DNA of 30,327 nucleotides from JANPEZ01 sp031423155 (GTDB taxonomy: Bacteria; Actinomycetota; UBA4738; HRBIN12): NCBI GenBank assembly GCA_031423155.1, contig JANPEZ010000067.1, forward strand, positions 1 to 30,327, read 5' to 3'. The notes under the pieces were generated by a model. It was not told the origin of the DNA. It was given only the letters and a program-made list of their open reading frames with translations, and did not search any database. Numbering within the stretch: the stretch's first letter is position 1; every line of letters starts with the position of its first letter. The position numbers and the translations under genes were made by a program. Positions 1 through 6,336 of the stretch are shown here, piece by piece.

Positions 1-224
1 CACAGGAGGAGGACGGGTCCGTCCCACGGACCGAGTACGAAGTCGAGATATCTGTCTCTCGCCTTCAGTTGATACGTGCCACGATCTTTGGTCCTCCCGG
101 TCTGTCGGAAACCGATATCGAGGAGCTGGTCGAAGAGAACCTGGCGAGCATCTTCATGAACGAGGTGGAACAAGTAATCGACACTAGCTGGGAGCTTCAG
201 AGCTTTCGCTCGGTTAGTCCGTGA
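1..224 (+). CDS. 3' end of an unknown protein (partial)
   Basis: An open frame runs from the window edge (codons in phase with position 3) to a TGA at 222-224, giving about 73 residues. The translated tail is mixed charged and hydrophobic, rich in Glu (for example ETDIEELVEENLASIF), and has the codon bias of a real gene. I do not recognise a family. Its stop overlaps the convergent downstream gene by 11 bp. The true start lies outside the window, so size and function cannot be judged. Confidence 0.6.
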   Translation, partial: QEEDGSVPRTEYEVEISVSRLQLIRATIFGPPGLSETDIEELVEENLASIFMNEVEQVIDTSWELQSFRSVSP

Positions 225-789
225 GGCGCGGCCGAGCCAGCACGACTGTCTCCTGGCCGTCGGGGTCGACGATCATGTCCCCCCTGAAGTTCACCTGATA
301 CTGGATTCTCTCGTTCTTCGTTCGCCGCTTCACCTCCGACAACGGGAGGAGCACCGCGAACGGTGAGTTGTACTCGTTGTCATCGTTCAGAACTACGAAC
401 GCGAAGACGTATCGGTCGCCGAGGGCCTCGGCCAACGCGTATTCGCGGGCGGTGGCCCCGAAGAAGAATCCGTTTAGGGCGGCGTTGCGGATCGGCTTGG
501 TAGTCGTCTTCATCTCCACGATTCGCAAGGTGGGCAGATGCGGATCGACGGTCGCGATCGTGAGCGGCGGGGCGCCTGACTCGGTCATAATCCCGTCGAA
601 GCTCTGGATGCCGAAATCACCGGAAACGCCGAGACCGGTAAGGACCTGTCGTCGGGTCGCCGCGTCGAGCCACTGCATCCGTGGATCGGTGAGCAGCAAG
701 TCCCTGCCGGCGTTCTCAGTCCCGCGGTTGCTACGACTCTTACCGAACTTGGTCTCGGCCACGCCATCCTTGCGTCGGGGTCGGCGCAT
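214..789 (-). CDS. PD-(D/E)xK nuclease-like protein (DUF3883-type)
   Basis: 191 aa. The core looks like a restriction-endonuclease fold: Asp65 (SFDG), then a strand ending in VEMKT with Glu92 and Lys94 as the (D/E)xK pair, then a helix-rich stretch (AREYALAEALGDRYVFAFVVLN, residues 114-135). An E-x-K-T-T strand followed by a helix and a 'RYVFAFVV' strand is the layout of the DUF3883 (NO VEIN C-terminal) domain, which often sits in restriction and other defence proteins. The N-terminal ~30 residues are basic and probably disordered. The ATG at 789 follows a G-rich tract on the minus strand. It converges on the partial gene to its left and lies next to a toxin-antitoxin pair. The family assignment rests on motifs only; the target is unknown. 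Confidence 0.55.
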   Translation of the reverse strand: MRRPRRKDGVAETKFGKSRSNRGTENAGRDLLLTDPRMQWLDAATRRQVLTGLGVSGDFGIQSFDGIMTESGAPPLTIATVDPHLPTLRIVEMKTTTKPIRNAALNGFFFGATAREYALAEALGDRYVFAFVVLNDDNEYNSPFAVLLPLSEVKRRTKNERIQYQVNFRGDMIVDPDGQETVVLARPRLTD

Positions 790-905
790 GATCCCCCAAC
801 GCGGTTGCTCAGATCAAGACCCCCATCATCACTGTCAGAGGCGCTTGCTAGGGTCGCCGCGGGGAGGTCGAAGGGATGCAGCTGGCGCAGCGCGAGCCCG
901 AACGG

Positions 906-911
906 TACACT
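906..911 (+). promoter_or_regulatory. -10 motif of the vapB-like gene (leaderless start)
   Basis: TACACT ends 6 nt before the ATG at 918, which puts the transcription start at or beside the A of the start codon. No convincing -35 is visible. This decides the start at 918 over the longer reading frame that begins at 876. Confidence 0.5.
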
Positions 912-917
912 TCCGGT

Positions 918-1208
918 ATGTCGAAAGCGCCATATAGTGCCAAGCCGCAGGAGGTCGGGGTTCGCGAGCTGCGTGACCACCTCAGCGAGTGGCTCGCCGA
1001 AGTGAAAGACGGCCGCGAGATCGTCATCACGGAACGTGGCAAGCCGATCGCTCGACTTGTCAGGGTCGGGGAGATGTCGCGATACGAGGAGTTGATCCGC
1101 ACCGGGGTCATCACGCCGGCGACGCAGCCTAAGCAGCCCGCTTCGAGTTTCGGGCGAGTCCGGTCGAAAGGCGATGTGTCGAGCTACGTATCAGAGCAGC
1201 GTCGTTGA
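918..1208 (+). CDS. Phd/YefM-family antitoxin (VapB-like)
   Basis: 96 aa. The N-terminal half carries the typical Phd/YefM pattern: VGVRELRDHLSEWLAEV, then a short turn and IVITERGKPIARLV, which together form the DNA-binding dimer domain. The C-terminal tail after about residue 60 is polar and is expected to fold on, and neutralise, the toxin. The ATG at 918 is preferred over 876 because of the TACACT motif just upstream. The stop TGA overlaps the TTG of the PIN-domain toxin gene (TTGA), as expected for a coupled antitoxin-toxin operon. Such operons usually repress their own promoter through the antitoxin. Confidence 0.85.
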   Translation: MSKAPYSAKPQEVGVRELRDHLSEWLAEVKDGREIVITERGKPIARLVRVGEMSRYEELIRTGVITPATQPKQPASSFGRVRSKGDVSSYVSEQRR

Positions 1209-1630
1209 TCGCGTATCTCGACACCTCCGCCCTGCTCAAGCTCTTCCTTCCGGATGAGGAGGGCGCGGATATCACCCAACGGGTCTGGGAGGCGGCGGAC
1301 CGGATCGTGACCTCGAGCATCACGTATCTGGAGGCGCGCGCGGCGCTTGCCGCGGCCGCCAGGGCGAAGAGGCTCTCGGCGGGCGCCCATGAGTCCGCCA
1401 AGGAGCATCTATCCACGGTTCTCGGCCAGGTCGACACCATCGAGCTGTCCAACGCGTTGGCTAGATCGGCGGGCGACGTTGCCGAGGTCCACGCGCTTCG
1501 CGCCGCCGACGCTCTTCACCTAACGTCGGCGCTTGAGGCTTCGGTTGACCCTCTTGTGCTGTTGACCTGGGATCGGACCCTCGCGAGGGCTGCCATCACG
1601 GAAGGGCTCTCGGTCGTTCCGTCGCCTTAG
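1205..1630 (+). CDS. PIN-domain ribonuclease toxin (VapC-like)
   Basis: 141 aa, the usual VapC length. The four acidic PIN residues are visible: Asp6 (YLDTSAL), Glu43 (YLEARAAL), Asp102 (RAADALHL) and Asp123 (TWDRTL). They would bind Mg/Mn for RNA cleavage. The start is TTG at 1205, overlapping the antitoxin stop by 4 bp, so translation is coupled. VapC toxins typically cut tRNA or rRNA; the target cannot be read from the sequence. All catalytic residues are intact, so the toxin looks active. Confidence 0.85.
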   Translation: MIAYLDTSALLKLFLPDEEGADITQRVWEAADRIVTSSITYLEARAALAAAARAKRLSAGAHESAKEHLSTVLGQVDTIELSNALARSAGDVAEVHALRAADALHLTSALEASVDPLVLLTWDRTLARAAITEGLSVVPSP

Positions 1631-1645
1631 CAGCTACAACGCGAA

Positions 1646-1670
1646 AGGCCGGGGCACCACGCCCCGGCCT
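1646..1670. terminator. Terminator hairpin between vapC and glnA
   Basis: A perfect 10-bp stem (AGGCCGGGGC / GCCCCGGCCT) closes a 5-nt loop between two convergent genes. On the minus strand the stem is followed by TT and a weak T run, so it best serves glnA; it may also stop transcription arriving from vapC. Confidence 0.75.
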
Positions 1671-1681
1671 CACCGCACTTC

Positions 1682-3109
1682 TCAGATGTCGTAATACATA
1701 GCGAACTCGTGCGGGTGCGGCCGGAGCCGAACAGCGTCGAGCTCGTGCTTGCGCTTGTACTCGATCCAGGTGTCGATGACGTCCTGGGTGAACACCCCAC
1801 CCTCGAGCAGCCACTGGTGGTCGTTCTCCAGGTTGTCGAGCACCTCTTCGAGTGAACCGGGGACCTGCTTGACCATCGCCTTCTCCTCGGGCGGGAGGTC
1901 GTAGAGGTCCTTGTCCATCGGTTCGGGCGGCTCGATCTTGTTCTTGATCCCGTCGAGGCCCGCCATCAGCATCGCGCTGAATGCGATGTACGGGTTGCAG
2001 GCCGGGTCGGGCGTGCGGAACTCCAGGCGCTTGGCGATCGGACTCTTCGACAGCACCGGGATCCGGATGCAGGCGCTGCGGTTCCTCTGCGAATAAACCA
2101 GGTTGATGGGCGCCTCGTAGCCCGGCACCAGCCGCCGGTAGGAGTTCGTCGTCGGGTTGGTGAACGCGAGCAGCGACGGCGCGTGCGAGAGCAGCCCGCC
2201 GATGTACCAGCGGCCCATGTCGCTGATCCCCGCGTAGCCGACCTCGTCCCAGAACAGGTTGTCGTCGTCCTTCCATAGGCTCTGGTGGGTATGCATACCC
2301 GAGCCGTTGTCCATGAAGATCGGCTTGGGCATGAACGTTGCGGTCTTGCCGGCCGCGTTGGCCGTCTGCTTCACGACGTACTTGAACTTCATGACGTTGT
2401 CGGCGGTCTTGAGCAGCGTGTCGAAGCGCATGTCGATCTCGGCCTGGCCGGCGGTGCCGACCTCGTGGTGGTGCACCTCGATCTTGATGCCGGTGGCCTC
2501 CAGGTTCATGACCATGTCGCTGCGAAGGTCCTGGTACTTGTCCATCGGAGGAAGCGGGAAGTAGCCCTCCTTGTAACGCGGCTTGTAGCCGAGGTTGGGG
2601 CCGCCGCCGTCGTTCTCGCGCCCGGAGTTCCATGCGCCCTCGATGGCATCGATGTAGTAGTAGCCCTCGTGCTGGTTCTGATCGAAGCGGATCGAGTCGA
2701 AGATGTAGAACTCGGCCTCCGGACCCCAGTAGGAGCGGTCCGCGATGCCGGTCTGCTGAAGGTACAGCTCAGCCTTCTTGGCGATGTAGCGAGGGTCGCG
2801 GCTGTACATCTCGCCGGTCACCGGGTCCTTCACGAAGCAGTTGATGTTGAGCGTGCGGTGCTTGGTGAACGGGTCCATGTAGGCGGTGTCGGGGTCCGGC
2901 GTGAGGAGCATGTCCGACTCCTGGATCTCCTGGAACCCCCGGATCGAGGACCCGTCGAAGCCGACCCCGTCCTCGAACACGGCTTCGGTGAATTCGGAGG
3001 CCGGTACCGAGAAATGCTGCATGAGTCCGGGCAGGTCACTGAACCGGTAGTCGACGATCTCTACACCTTCGTCCTTGACCATGGCAAGGATGTCCTTGGG
3101 CGTTGCCAA
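1682..3109 (-). CDS. glnA: Glutamine synthetase, type I
   Basis: 475 aa, full length for GSI. It makes glutamine from glutamate, ammonia and ATP. Recognisable blocks are DGSS (52-55), the GPEAEF segment (129-134) with metal-ligand glutamates, HHHEV (213-217), the NGSGMHTHQS segment (268-277), and RTPDPACNPYIAFSAML near 365-381. Tyr403 in DLYDLPPEE is the residue adenylylated in GSI-beta enzymes, so control by GlnE is likely. The start is TTG at 3109, chosen because a strong GGGGAGG ribosome site lies 6 nt upstream and the protein aligns from MATPKDIL. Upstream on the same strand are a -10, a GlnR operator and then glnR itself. Confidence 0.97.
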   Translation of the reverse strand: MATPKDILAMVKDEGVEIVDYRFSDLPGLMQHFSVPASEFTEAVFEDGVGFDGSSIRGFQEIQESDMLLTPDPDTAYMDPFTKHRTLNINCFVKDPVTGEMYSRDPRYIAKKAELYLQQTGIADRSYWGPEAEFYIFDSIRFDQNQHEGYYYIDAIEGAWNSGRENDGGGPNLGYKPRYKEGYFPLPPMDKYQDLRSDMVMNLEATGIKIEVHHHEVGTAGQAEIDMRFDTLLKTADNVMKFKYVVKQTANAAGKTATFMPKPIFMDNGSGMHTHQSLWKDDDNLFWDEVGYAGISDMGRWYIGGLLSHAPSLLAFTNPTTNSYRRLVPGYEAPINLVYSQRNRSACIRIPVLSKSPIAKRLEFRTPDPACNPYIAFSAMLMAGLDGIKNKIEPPEPMDKDLYDLPPEEKAMVKQVPGSLEEVLDNLENDHQWLLEGGVFTQDVIDTWIEYKRKHELDAVRLRPHPHEFAMYYDI

Positions 3110-3143
3110 TTGTTGCCTCCCCTGCTGCTCGACGACGAAGAAC

Positions 3144-3149
3144 AGCGTA
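3144..3149 (-). promoter_or_regulatory. -10 element of the glnA promoter
   Basis: TACGCT on the minus strand, with the predicted start near 3137 and a 28-nt leader carrying the GGGGAGG site. There is no -35 consensus. The position where it would lie is taken by the innermost GlnR half-site, as expected for an activator-dependent promoter. Confidence 0.6.
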
Positions 3150-3170
3150 GGAGGCGAGGGGGACGCCGGT

Positions 3171-3197
3171 GTAACTGCGGCGTTAACTCTGGGTTAC
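3171..3197 (-). promoter_or_regulatory. GlnR operator upstream of glnA
   Basis: Read on the minus strand: GTAAC, 6 nt, TTAAC, 6 nt, GTTAC. Three AT-containing boxes recur with an exact 11-bp period, matching the known GlnR pattern of GTnAC-n6-GaAAC repeats. The boxes cover roughly -34 to -60 relative to the predicted glnA start, so GlnR would contact polymerase in place of a -35 element. The glnR gene itself is the next gene upstream. Box pattern and spacing are seen; activation is inferred. Confidence 0.75.
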
Positions 3198-3210
3198 GCG
3201 CGGAGATGCA

Positions 3211-3236
3211 AAGACCCGGGCTGCGGCCCGGGTCTT
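3211..3236 (-). terminator. Hairpin with GACCCGGG core, likely glnR terminator
   Basis: A perfect 10-bp stem (AAGACCCGGG / CCCGGGTCTT) with a 6-nt loop. On the minus strand it is followed by TTTGC. It lies after glnR and just before the GlnR operator, so it should stop read-through into glnA. Confidence 0.6.
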
Positions 3237-3266
3237 CACGTATCTCGTCCCGACTTGAGATCTGAG

Positions 3267-3300
3267 CGACCCGGGTTCGAGGGGGATAGAACCCGGGTCG
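3267..3300 (-). terminator. Second hairpin with the same GACCCGGG core
   Basis: A perfect 12-bp stem (CGACCCGGGTTC / GAACCCGGGTCG) with a 10-nt loop. Its core is identical to the hairpin at 3211-3236, so the four arms could pair in two alternative ways. No T tract follows, so it may assist termination or RNA stability rather than terminate alone. Confidence 0.5.
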
Positions 3301-3303
3301 CCC

Positions 3304-3362
3304 CGCTGGCTTGGGGGTGGTGCCTTACAGGAAAGGTGTCGGCTTTTCAGCCGTCGCCAGCG
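3304..3362 (-). other. Structured stem in the glnR 3' region
   Basis: A 7-bp outer stem (CGCTGGC / GCCAGCG at 3304-3310 and 3356-3362) encloses a short hairpin at 3340-3353. Read on the minus strand that hairpin is CGGCT-GAAA-AGCCG, a GNRA-capped stem, which favours the minus-strand transcript as the folded one. With the two hairpins that follow, the ~320 nt between glnR and glnA holds no gene but is densely foldable. I could not match it to a known riboswitch. Confidence 0.4.
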
Positions 3363-3428
3363 CAGGACCCGTATGTGCCATTTCCTATGGCCCGCAAGGA
3401 CTATCCCGGTGAGGGCCGGACCCGGAGA

Positions 3429-4094
3429 CTACGCCTCGGGGTCGGCCGCGCGGTATCCGACCCCGCGAACGGTTTCGATGAGGTGCTCGTGTTCGGGGCC
3501 GAGCTTGGCTCTCAGGCGCCTGATATGGACATCGACAGTGCGGGTTCCTCCGTAGAAGTCGTATCCCCAGACCTCCCTCAGCAGGGCGGGCCGGGTGGAA
3601 ACGCGGCCGGGCCTGGATGCCAGGAATCTGAGCAGCTCGAACTCCTTGAACGTGAGATCGACGGGCTTGCCGGATGCCGTTACGCGGTAGGTGTCGATAT
3701 CGAGCGCCAGGTGCCCGAGCCGGATCGTCGAGGCGTCTCCCGCGCCGTGGCGGCGCCGCAGCATCGCGAGTCTCAGGCGGATCTCGGCCTCGGGAGCTCC
3801 CGGGAAGAGGAGGTCCTCCGCGCACTCGTGCCAGGGGAAGCGCTCGAGGTCGGCGCGCTCGACGAGCGCGACGACCGGCACCGACGTATCCCGCTCACCG
3901 AGCGCCTTGAGGACGGCCCACCCCTGACCTGGGTTCTCGGCGGCATCGACGAGAACCAGCTCGGGGGCAAGGTCCAGCACGTGGGCGATGGAGCTGGCCG
4001 AAAGAGGCTCGGTCTTGAGGTCGAGACGAAGGGCATCGAGGGCGGGGAGCGCCTCGAGCGGAGATCGATCCGACAGCAGAGCGATTATCGCCAT
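3429..4094 (-). CDS. glnR: GlnR-type nitrogen regulator (OmpR-family orphan response regulator)
   Basis: 221 aa. The N-terminal receiver-like domain (1-115) keeps Asp50 (LVLVDAAE) but lacks the usual acidic cluster near its start, as in GlnR proteins, which work as dimers without phosphorylation. The C-terminal winged helix (about 125-215) has DLTFKEFELLRFLASRPGRV and then EVWGYDFYGGTRTVDVHIRR, both very close to actinobacterial GlnR. The ATG at 4094 is chosen because GGAGG lies 8 nt upstream; a longer frame back to 4310 has no support. GlnR activates nitrogen-assimilation genes. The adjacent glnA with a matching operator makes the assignment strong. The only nearby half-site in its own upstream region is GTAAC at 4110. 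Confidence 0.92.
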   Translation of the reverse strand: MAIIALLSDRSPLEALPALDALRLDLKTEPLSASSIAHVLDLAPELVLVDAAENPGQGWAVLKALGERDTSVPVVALVERADLERFPWHECAEDLLFPGAPEAEIRLRLAMLRRRHGAGDASTIRLGHLALDIDTYRVTASGKPVDLTFKEFELLRFLASRPGRVSTRPALLREVWGYDFYGGTRTVDVHIRRLRAKLGPEHEHLIETVRGVGYRAADPEA

Positions 4095-4133
4095 GAGAGT
4101 GCCTCCAGGGTAACGGTTCGGCATGTGCGCCGG

Positions 4134-4139
4134 TAGGCT
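4134..4139 (+). promoter_or_regulatory. -10 motif of the hydrolase/MoaD-like operon
   Basis: TAGGCT ends 9 nt before the ATG at 4149, giving a leaderless or near-leaderless mRNA. It lies 40 bp from the divergent glnR start. Confidence 0.5.
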
Positions 4140-4148
4140 TGACCTGCG

Positions 4149-4949
4149 ATGACGAGCATCCAAAGCCTGAGTTCTCACCGCTGGAGGGTGCCCGCTCGCT
4201 CCCTCTCGGTGTTCACATCCGATGGGGTTCACATCGAAGGAACGAGGCTTGGCGCGCCTGGGACCGGCCGGCCGGCGATGGTGCTGTGTCATGGGCTGAT
4301 GGGATGGCACCGCAAGCCCAGGTTCGCCGAGTTCGCCGAGACGCTAACGGCCTGGTTCACGGTCTATGCCTTCGACTTCCGAGGGCACGGGCGCAGTGGA
4401 GGCGTCTGCGACTACGGAGGGGCCGAGATCAACGACATCGAGGCCATCGCGGCTGTGGCTCGTCGGGTGGGCCACGACAAGATCGTGACCTGCGGCATGT
4501 CGATGGGGGCGATCGCGGTGCTGCGCCACGCAGGGCTGCTGGGCGGGGCGGACGCGGTCGTGGGCATCTCCTCACTCGCCCACTGGGATTGGCACGACGG
4601 GGCTCACCCGCGGGCCCGCGAGAAGATGCGCCAGAGGATCGGCACGCGCCCGGGCCGGGCCGCGCTGAGGGCGTGGGGAGTGCGGCTACCGGTCGACTGG
4701 ACCGAGCCCGAGTCCCCAGAGGAGGTCGTCGGCAAGATCGCGCCGACGCCGGTGTTGATCGTTCACGGCGCGGACGACCACCTGTTCGGAGTCGATCATG
4801 CCGAGCGCCTGCTCGAGGCAGCCGGCGAACCGAAGAAGCTGTTGCTCGGTGACCGTTTCGGCCACGCCGAGGACGGGCTTTCAAGCGCGTTCGGTGAGCG
4901 GCTGGCTCGCGCGAGCTTCGAGATGCTGGAGGTTCCGTGGTCAAAGTGA
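4149..4949 (+). CDS. Alpha/beta hydrolase
   Basis: 266 aa, a typical single-domain alpha/beta hydrolase. The oxyanion loop segment CHGLMG sits at 47-52, the nucleophile elbow GMSMG at 116-120 with Ser118, the acid is Asp209 or Asp210 (HGADDHLF) and the base is His239 (RFGHAEDG). FDFRGHGRSGG (75-85) is the usual loop after strand 4. A short cap lies between about 145 and 195. There is no signal peptide, so it is cytoplasmic. Its 3' end overlaps the next gene by 13 bp, so the two are translated together. Esterase, thioesterase and C-C hydrolase activities are all possible; the substrate cannot be named. Confidence 0.85.
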   Translation: MTSIQSLSSHRWRVPARSLSVFTSDGVHIEGTRLGAPGTGRPAMVLCHGLMGWHRKPRFAEFAETLTAWFTVYAFDFRGHGRSGGVCDYGGAEINDIEAIAAVARRVGHDKIVTCGMSMGAIAVLRHAGLLGGADAVVGISSLAHWDWHDGAHPRAREKMRQRIGTRPGRAALRAWGVRLPVDWTEPESPEEVVGKIAPTPVLIVHGADDHLFGVDHAERLLEAAGEPKKLLLGDRFGHAEDGLSSAFGERLARASFEMLEVPWSK

Positions 4950-5173
4950 GGCTGTTCGCGGCGCTTCGCGAGGCCGCCGGAGCGAGCGAGGTCGAGGCCA
5001 CCGGTCGATCCGTCGGCGATGTGGCGGACGAGCTGTCGGCGCGATTCGGAGACCGCTTCGCGGCGATCGCCGCGGCCAGTTCCTACGTCGTGAATCAGGA
5101 ACGCGCGACCCGGGCAACGCCGATCGCCGAGGGGGACGAGGTCGCGATCTTGCCCCCGGTCAGCGGAGGATGA
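4937..5173 (+). CDS. MoaD/ThiS-family sulfur-carrier protein
   Basis: 78 aa with the ubiquitin-like beta-grasp pattern: VKVRLFAALREAAG at the start, VGDVADELSARFGDRF in the middle, DEVAILPPVSGG at the end. The C-terminal Gly-Gly is the site adenylated and converted to thiocarboxylate. The ending PPVSGG is typical of MoaD, the small subunit of molybdopterin synthase. No moaE, moeB or thiamine gene is near, so a MoaD role is likely but another sulfur-transfer use is possible. It starts at GTG 4937 inside the end of the upstream hydrolase gene. Confidence 0.85.
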   Translation: MVKVRLFAALREAAGASEVEATGRSVGDVADELSARFGDRFAAIAAASSYVVNQERATRATPIAEGDEVAILPPVSGG

Positions 5174-5198
5174 GGCTGAGGAGCGAAGGGGTCCAGCT

Positions 5199-5414
5199 TC
5201 AGTGGAAGACCGGCCGCGTTACGGCGACCTTGTAGGCCACTCCTTCGGGATTGACCCGTGTCTCGGCGACGGTCTCATACGTCACCTCGTCCGAGAAGAC
5301 GTGCGCTCCGTGCTCGTGGGTCTCCTCAGCCTGTGAAGGGCCGGGACGGATCGCCAGTAGCCCCGGCAGCGAAGCCGAGACCGCACCCAGGAATCTCCGG
5401 CGTGTCCACATCAT
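5199..5414 (-). CDS. Small Tat-exported protein, His/Glu-rich
   Basis: 71 aa. The N-terminus MMWTRRRFLGAVSASLPG is a clear twin-arginine signal (TRRRFLG) with a hydrophobic core and a likely cleavage after SQA near residue 29. The mature peptide is only ~42 residues and starts EETHEHGAH, with three histidines that might bind metal. The rest (DEVTYETVAETRVNPEGVAYKV) matches no family I know. The ATG at 5414 overlaps the TGA of the upstream minus-strand gene (ATGA), so the two are coupled. It may be the exported partner of that protein. Confidence 0.65.
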   Translation of the reverse strand: MMWTRRRFLGAVSASLPGLLAIRPGPSQAEETHEHGAHVFSDEVTYETVAETRVNPEGVAYKVAVTRPVFH

Positions 5415-6268
5415 GGTCGGCTCACCGTGACCTCCCCTCCTCCGGGGAATCGCAAGTAGGTAGCCAATCCTCGCGATAGGTCCAGATGCTCGCAGCCGCA
5501 CACGTCCGTCAGCCGCGCCCGCGCCGACCTGCCCTCGTACGTAACCTTCACCCACTGGTTCCGCGCCCATCTGGCCTGGCCGGCGGTCGATGCCGGTACC
5601 GCCACGAGTAGGTCCATGGTGTGGAAGATCTCGTTGTTGGCGGTCGTGAAGTTCGGCTGACACTCTCCGTAGCCGTAGTAGGTCGCCGTCTTCACGACAG
5701 GGTCGAAGTCCCATTCGACCGCTTCGGGCAGCGCGAAGATGTGGCCGCTGAACAGCGGCGGCGTCACGACGTCCTGCGTGCAGTTCCAGCCGTTCACCGC
5801 GTAGCGGATGTTGTTCGCCCACTCGAACGCGAGTTTCCAGGCCGGGACGCCGTAGCGTGCTACGTCGGCCGTAGTCACGATCGAGAGCACGCTCACAGCC
5901 TTCCAGCGGTAGAGGTTCTCCTGCGTCGTGTATGGGTCGCCAGCGGGACAGCCGCCGATATCCGTCGTCACCGAACCGTCCTGCACCCACGAGACGCCGG
6001 ACCAGACCACGGCGTATGACCCCGTCGGGAGCCGGGTCGGGTGGATGAAATCGAGGTCCGCACCCGGCCTTGCGAACAACTCGTTGAGCCGGTCGCGCAT
6101 CGCGCGGGCCGCCGCTCCACCGTTGAACTGGGCGACCTCGAACCACGAGGTGCCGTCGCTTAGGGAGCATTCGACGCCGAAGTACGTCGGTCCGGCATGC
6201 GAGACGACTCGCGCCGCATTCGGCGCGAGGCCTTCGCGGGGCTGGCGGGGATATGTGCCTGTGGTCAC
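5411..6268 (-). CDS. Protein with C-terminal double-psi beta-barrel-like domain
   Basis: 285 aa. Residues about 195-285 resemble the RlpA/expansin double-psi barrel: TYYGYGECQPNFTTANNE, then QWVKVTYEGRSARARLTDVCG, then HLDLSRGLATYL, with Asp255 at the place of the conserved Asp. The N-terminal ~190 residues are unassigned. Six cysteines (34, 107, 163, 203, 257, 259) suggest disulfides and an extracellular home. Yet no Sec, Tat or lipoprotein signal is visible from the GTG at 6268. That start is well supported, since a TAGGCT -10 ends 9 nt before it. The coupled downstream gene is a Tat protein. Function could be cell-wall binding or remodelling; this is inference. Confidence 0.65.
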   Translation of the reverse strand: MTTGTYPRQPREGLAPNAARVVSHAGPTYFGVECSLSDGTSWFEVAQFNGGAAARAMRDRLNELFARPGADLDFIHPTRLPTGSYAVVWSGVSWVQDGSVTTDIGGCPAGDPYTTQENLYRWKAVSVLSIVTTADVARYGVPAWKLAFEWANNIRYAVNGWNCTQDVVTPPLFSGHIFALPEAVEWDFDPVVKTATYYGYGECQPNFTTANNEIFHTMDLLVAVPASTAGQARWARNQWVKVTYEGRSARARLTDVCGCEHLDLSRGLATYLRFPGGGEVTVSRP

Positions 6269-6277
6269 GGGAAGGGC

Positions 6278-6283
6278 AGCCTA
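6278..6283 (-). promoter_or_regulatory. -10 motif of the barrel-protein operon
   Basis: TAGGCT on the minus strand, 9 nt before the GTG at 6268. It is identical to the motif at 4134-4139 with the same spacing, and supports a leaderless start. Confidence 0.5.
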
Positions 6284-6336
6284 GCGCCCCCGTAAGCGCC
6301 TTGGCCCGGGCACTGGCATACTGGCCGAACCCACCG

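Noticed and set aside
2285..3265. 326-codon plus-strand frame opposite glnA
   Set aside because: It is the antisense of glutamine synthetase and its operator; the composition is Val/Leu/Asp/Arg-rich shadow sequence.
3304..3428. Riboswitch between glnR and glnA
   Set aside because: Stems are present, but I could not find the conserved core of c-di-GMP, c-di-AMP, cobalamin, SAM or glutamine riboswitches. Kept only as a structured element.
3429..4310. Longer glnR start at 4310
   Set aside because: The extra 72 residues are antisense to the hydrolase start, and GGAGG sits 8 nt before the ATG at 4094.
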